Assembly: GCA_965199005.1 (NCBI GenBank)
Contig: CBDAQK010000006.1
Coordinates: 2,170,001-2,234,000 of the forward strand
From: LMUY01 sp965199005
GTDB taxonomy: Bacteria; Pseudomonadota; Alphaproteobacteria; Acetobacterales; Acetobacteraceae
Length of the DNA: 64,000 nt
Direction of reading: 5' to 3'
Shown here: positions 61,146 to 64,000 of the stretch, piece after piece
How positions within the stretch are numbered: the stretch's first letter is position 1
Layout of the letters: each line of letters starts with the position of its first letter
Program-made: the position numbers and the translations under genes
Notes under the pieces: model-generated
What the model was told of the DNA's origin: nothing
Databases searched by the model: none
The model's input: the letters and a program-made list of their open reading frames with translations, nothing else

Positions 61146-63323
61146 ATGTATTCCGTCGCCGGATATAGCGACCGCTGGAGTGTGAAGCCCGGCCAAACCA
61201 TCCGCTTCATGGCCAGCAGCGTGGGCGGCGTTCCCGTCCATGTCGCCTTCATGCGGCATCTGTGTGCGGACCCAAACCCGGCAGGTCCGGGGCTCCGCCA
61301 GATTTGGATGCCCACCGCGGTGGATGGCGAATACCAGGTGCCATTCCAACCAGCCTGGCTCGGCAGCTACGCGGTGGCAGCCAAACCAGTCAGATTGGAC
61401 GGCCAAATCGGGATCGGCGTCACCTTATGGCCCACGGCGCCCGCTTCCGGCCCGCAAGTGCTGGTCGCGGTGACCGGGGATCGGCAGGACCTGGTGCTTG
61501 GCATCGACCAATCCGGTGCCTTCGTGGAAACCGGGGGAACCCGCGTCAGCATTGGGGCCCCGTTGCAGCAGCGCCGCTGGTACGATTTGGCGTTGATGCA
61601 GGATGAGTCCGGTTGGCTGCATCTCAGCCAGACTCCCCGCAACCCGCTCCCGCTGACCCCGGAGTCCGGGGTCATCTCCGCCAAGGCGCCAGTGCTGCCA
61701 CCGGGCGCGTATACGGTCATGCTCGCCGCAAGGCCGGGGACGGATCGCCCCGCGACCGCCTGCTATAATGGCAAGCTTGAGCGGCCAACGATCTGGCAAG
61801 GCCGCTGGCGCGACGAGGTGCTGGAGGCACAGAGCGTGCCGGACCGCGCCGGGCTCCTCGCCTGCTGGGATTTCTCGCTCGGGATGGATAGCAACATCGC
61901 AACGGATATCGGCCCCAGTGCGGCCCACGCCCGGCTCGTCGCGCTGCCTACGCGCGCCATGACGGGCGCCGCCTGGAGCGGGGCCGTGCACGATTGGAAG
62001 AGTGCTCCGGAGCAATATGGCGCCATCCACTTCCATGACGACGACCAGGGCGATCTGGGTTGGCAGCCAAGCTTCGAACTGGACATCCCTGCAGACTGGC
62101 CGAGCGGGTTCTACAGTGCGGTCCTGACGCGCGGGGAGGCCATCGACCGCATTCCGTTCTTCGTCCGGCCCGCCGCGCCGCGCGCCAGCTTGGCCTTGCT
62201 GGTGCCCACCTTCAGCTACCAGGTATACAGCAACCATGTCCGCCCGGGCCGCGGCGCGGAGATCGCAGCGCGGGCGGCGGCATGGGGGGCGCTGCCCCAA
62301 ACGCCCGACATGAACCCGCAATTCGGGCTGGCGACCTATAATTACCACTCCGACGGCTCCGGCGTCGCCATCGTCAGCATGGCGCGCCCCATGCTCGACG
62401 TGCGGCCGGTCCAGGTCAGCCTGATGGACCCGGCGCCCGACGGCTCCGGCACCGGGCGTATTTGTGCGGATAGCTACATCGTGGATTGGCTGGACCGGCT
62501 CGGCATCGACGTCGACATCGTCACCGATCACGATCTGCACGAGGAAGGCGTGGCCCTGCTGGCGCCGTACCGCGCCGTCATCGCCGCGCAGCATCCCGAA
62601 TACCATTCGGACCGCATGATGCAGGCGCTGGAGGATTATCTCACGGGCGGCGGCCGGTTCATCTATCTCGGCGGCAATGGCTTCTATTGGCGGGCGGAGC
62701 CATCCGTTGCCGACCCGCATGCGCTGGAAGTGCGGCGCGCGGAAAGCGGCATCCGCGTGTGGGCGACCGAGCCGGGCGAAAGCTATCACGCCCATGGCGG
62801 CGGCTATGGCGGCCTGTGGCGGCGCATCGGCCGCCCGGCGCACCGCCTGGTCGGCAACGGATTTTCCGTCCAGGGGCGCCATCTCGGTTTCCCCTACCGG
62901 TTCACCGGCAGCATTCAGGACCCACGGGTCGCCTTTATGCTGCCGGGCACGGGGGCCGAGCCGGACAGTGTCTTCGGCGACCAGGGCTTCATGGGCGGCG
63001 GCGCGGCCGGGTTCGAGCTGGATAGCGCGGACACCAAATACGGCACCCCGCCGCACGCTTTGGTCGTCGCCAAGGGAGTCGTCATCCACCCGGATTACGG
63101 CCCGGTGAATGAGGACATGCTGGTCCACCGCCATCCCCGCAAACAGGAGGAGTGGTCCTGCGCCGACATGGTGTTCTTCGAGACCGCTTCCGGGGGCGCC
63201 GTGTTCTCAGTCGGGTCGATGACCTATGTCGGCAGCCTGCCGGTGAATGGCTATGACAATACCCTGGCCAAGCTGACCACCAACGTGCTCCGACGCTTCC
63301 TCGACCCGGCATCCTTCGTGTGA
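61146..63323 (+). CDS. N,N-dimethylformamidase large-subunit-like hydrolase
   Basis: A 725-residue protein of the dimethylformamidase beta-subunit family, which hydrolyses formamides and related amides using an iron held by two Tyr and one Glu. Candidates in the right order are Y358/Y361 (FSYQVYSNH), Y398/Y400 (LATYNYHSDG) and H483-P-E485 (AAQHPEYHS), agreeing in spacing with what I recall of the Paracoccus enzyme. No dmfA1-like small subunit is present beside it, so it may act alone or on another amide. ATG 61146 has GGGGAAGG upstream. It heads a plus-strand unit with an ABC permease. Confidence 0.85.
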   Translation: MYSVAGYSDRWSVKPGQTIRFMASSVGGVPVHVAFMRHLCADPNPAGPGLRQIWMPTAVDGEYQVPFQPAWLGSYAVAAKPVRLDGQIGIGVTLWPTAPASGPQVLVAVTGDRQDLVLGIDQSGAFVETGGTRVSIGAPLQQRRWYDLALMQDESGWLHLSQTPRNPLPLTPESGVISAKAPVLPPGAYTVMLAARPGTDRPATACYNGKLERPTIWQGRWRDEVLEAQSVPDRAGLLACWDFSLGMDSNIATDIGPSAAHARLVALPTRAMTGAAWSGAVHDWKSAPEQYGAIHFHDDDQGDLGWQPSFELDIPADWPSGFYSAVLTRGEAIDRIPFFVRPAAPRASLALLVPTFSYQVYSNHVRPGRGAEIAARAAAWGALPQTPDMNPQFGLATYNYHSDGSGVAIVSMARPMLDVRPVQVSLMDPAPDGSGTGRICADSYIVDWLDRLGIDVDIVTDHDLHEEGVALLAPYRAVIAAQHPEYHSDRMMQALEDYLTGGGRFIYLGGNGFYWRAEPSVADPHALEVRRAESGIRVWATEPGESYHAHGGGYGGLWRRIGRPAHRLVGNGFSVQGRHLGFPYRFTGSIQDPRVAFMLPGTGAEPDSVFGDQGFMGGGAAGFELDSADTKYGTPPHALVVAKGVVIHPDYGPVNEDMLVHRHPRKQEEWSCADMVFFETASGGAVFSVGSMTYVGSLPVNGYDNTLAKLTTNVLRRFLDPASFV

Positions 63324-63327
63324 TCCC

Positions 63328-64000
63328 GTGAGGGTGGGGCGGCCGCTTCGCTCACTCGCCGGGTTGATCCCGACGCTGGTGCTGACGTGGTCGCTGGTGT
63401 TCGCGGCCTTGCAACTCGTGCCCGGCGACCCCGTCACGCTGATGCTGGGAGCCAACGTTTCCAGCGAGCAAGTGGTGGCTGCCGAGCGGGCCCGGCTTGG
63501 GCTGGACCGGCCGGTTTGGGCGCAATATGCCGGCTTCCTCGGGCGTGCCATCCGGGGCGATTTTGGCGACTCGTTCCGCACCCGCCAGCCGGTGACGCAG
63601 ATGATGCTGGCCCAATTGCCCGCCACCCTCTCCCTCACCGCAGGGGGATTGTTGTTCGGGCTCGTGGTGGGAACGCTGCTGGGGGTCGCCGCGGGGCTGC
63701 GGCCGGATGGCTGGGTGGACACCGCCATCATGACGGTGGCGCTGGCCGGCGTTTCCATCCCTGGCTTCTGGGCCGCCATGCTGCTGATCCAAATCTTCGC
63801 CACCTCGCTCGGCTGGCTGCCGGTGCTGGGCAGCGGCGCGTCGGCGCTCATCCTGCCCAGCATCTCCGTCGGGCTGTTCCTGGTGGGTGGGCTGGCGCGG
63901 CTGGTGCGGTCGAGCCTCATCGAGGTGATGAATTTGGATTACGTCCGCACTGCACGGGCGAAGGGTTTGCCGGAGGCCCGCGTGGTCTTTAAACACGCGC
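63328..64000 (+). CDS. Oligopeptide/dipeptide-type ABC permease (DppB-like), partial at window end
   Basis: The gene is cut by the window end. From GTG 63328 the visible 224 residues open VRVGRPLRSLAGLIPTLVLT and form the DppB/OppB-type permease: the first helix, a periplasmic stretch (GLDRPVWAQYAGFLGRAIRG), then several helices, and the cytoplasmic LVRSSLIEVMNLDYVRTARA and KGLPEARVVFKH EAA-like loop. GTG 63334 is an alternative start. It follows the dimethylformamidase-like gene by four bases and probably works with the divergent Tat-type binding protein; a DppC-like partner and ATPases should lie beyond the window. Confidence 0.92.
   Translation, partial: MRVGRPLRSLAGLIPTLVLTWSLVFAALQLVPGDPVTLMLGANVSSEQVVAAERARLGLDRPVWAQYAGFLGRAIRGDFGDSFRTRQPVTQMMLAQLPATLSLTAGGLLFGLVVGTLLGVAAGLRPDGWVDTAIMTVALAGVSIPGFWAAMLLIQIFATSLGWLPVLGSGASALILPSISVGLFLVGGLARLVRSSLIEVMNLDYVRTARAKGLPEARVVFKHA

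Noticed and set aside
1..64000. tRNA, rRNA, CRISPR, IS elements or prophage
   Set aside because: I looked in all gaps for tRNA TPsiC-arm patterns, direct-repeat arrays and transposase or integrase proteins and found none; a tRNAscan or ISfinder search would be decisive.

Overview
The window is a gene-dense, GC-rich bacterial chromosome segment, about 62 complete or partial protein genes with short gaps. The gene set points to an alphaproteobacterium, most likely Acetobacteraceae/Rhodospirillales. Supporting markers are a C4-type 5-aminolevulinate synthase, an alphaproteobacterial SspB, ThyX in place of ThyA in this segment, class I fumarase, single-domain QueF, and thrS followed by infC. This placement is inference from gene content; I did not see rRNA, tRNA or any species marker. 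I found no phage, insertion sequence, CRISPR array or replication origin.

Layout. 0-5.5 kb: an FMN monooxygenase, 5-aminolevulinate synthase and a polar amino-acid ABC importer whose permease and ATPase are fused. 5.4-8.5 kb: a queuosine block (queF, tgt, queA) behind a VOC-fold gene; queA has no ordinary start codon. 8.6-14.4 kb: a secreted esterase, a flagellar-type small protein, fumarase, sspB, and an overlapping trio (ABM monooxygenase, ankyrin protein, DUF2891). 14.4-27.3 kb is the most distinctive part. It holds a four-gene minus-strand operon (Asp/Glu-racemase-like protein, HyuA, HyuB, beta-carbonic anhydrase), then a hybrid histidine kinase with an apparent N-terminal frameshift and a GAF protein, then a plus-strand operon of biotin carrier, biotin carboxylase, a biotin-less carrier paralogue, PxpB and PxpC. 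Together they suggest ATP- and bicarbonate-linked processing of a cyclic amide or related small molecule.

27-45 kb is mostly housekeeping: a phosphotransferase/P-loop fusion, pdxH, fabI, aroC, an unrecognised 401-residue protein, a DoxX-tailed SDR with DUF2269, ribokinase, thyX, a luciferase-like oxidoreductase with a sulfite-oxidase-fold protein, a TPR protein, two glycosyltransferases, thrS and infC. 45.8-56.9 kb is more accessory: a PHB-depolymerase-type esterase, YeiH, an Fsr-type MFS pump, a broken GST, mutY, a DciA-like protein, an L,D-transpeptidase, an MFS tail fragment, a TetR/efflux pair with a clear inverted-repeat operator, and a sulfotransferase-like protein. 57-64 kb is a catabolic or uptake cluster: BisC-type molybdoenzyme, Tat-exported oligopeptide-type binding protein, a dimethylformamidase-type amidohydrolase and an ABC permease cut by the window end.

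Regulatory and repeat content is modest: a terminator-like hairpin after the first gene, two related REP-like palindromes 40 kb apart, and the TetR operator.
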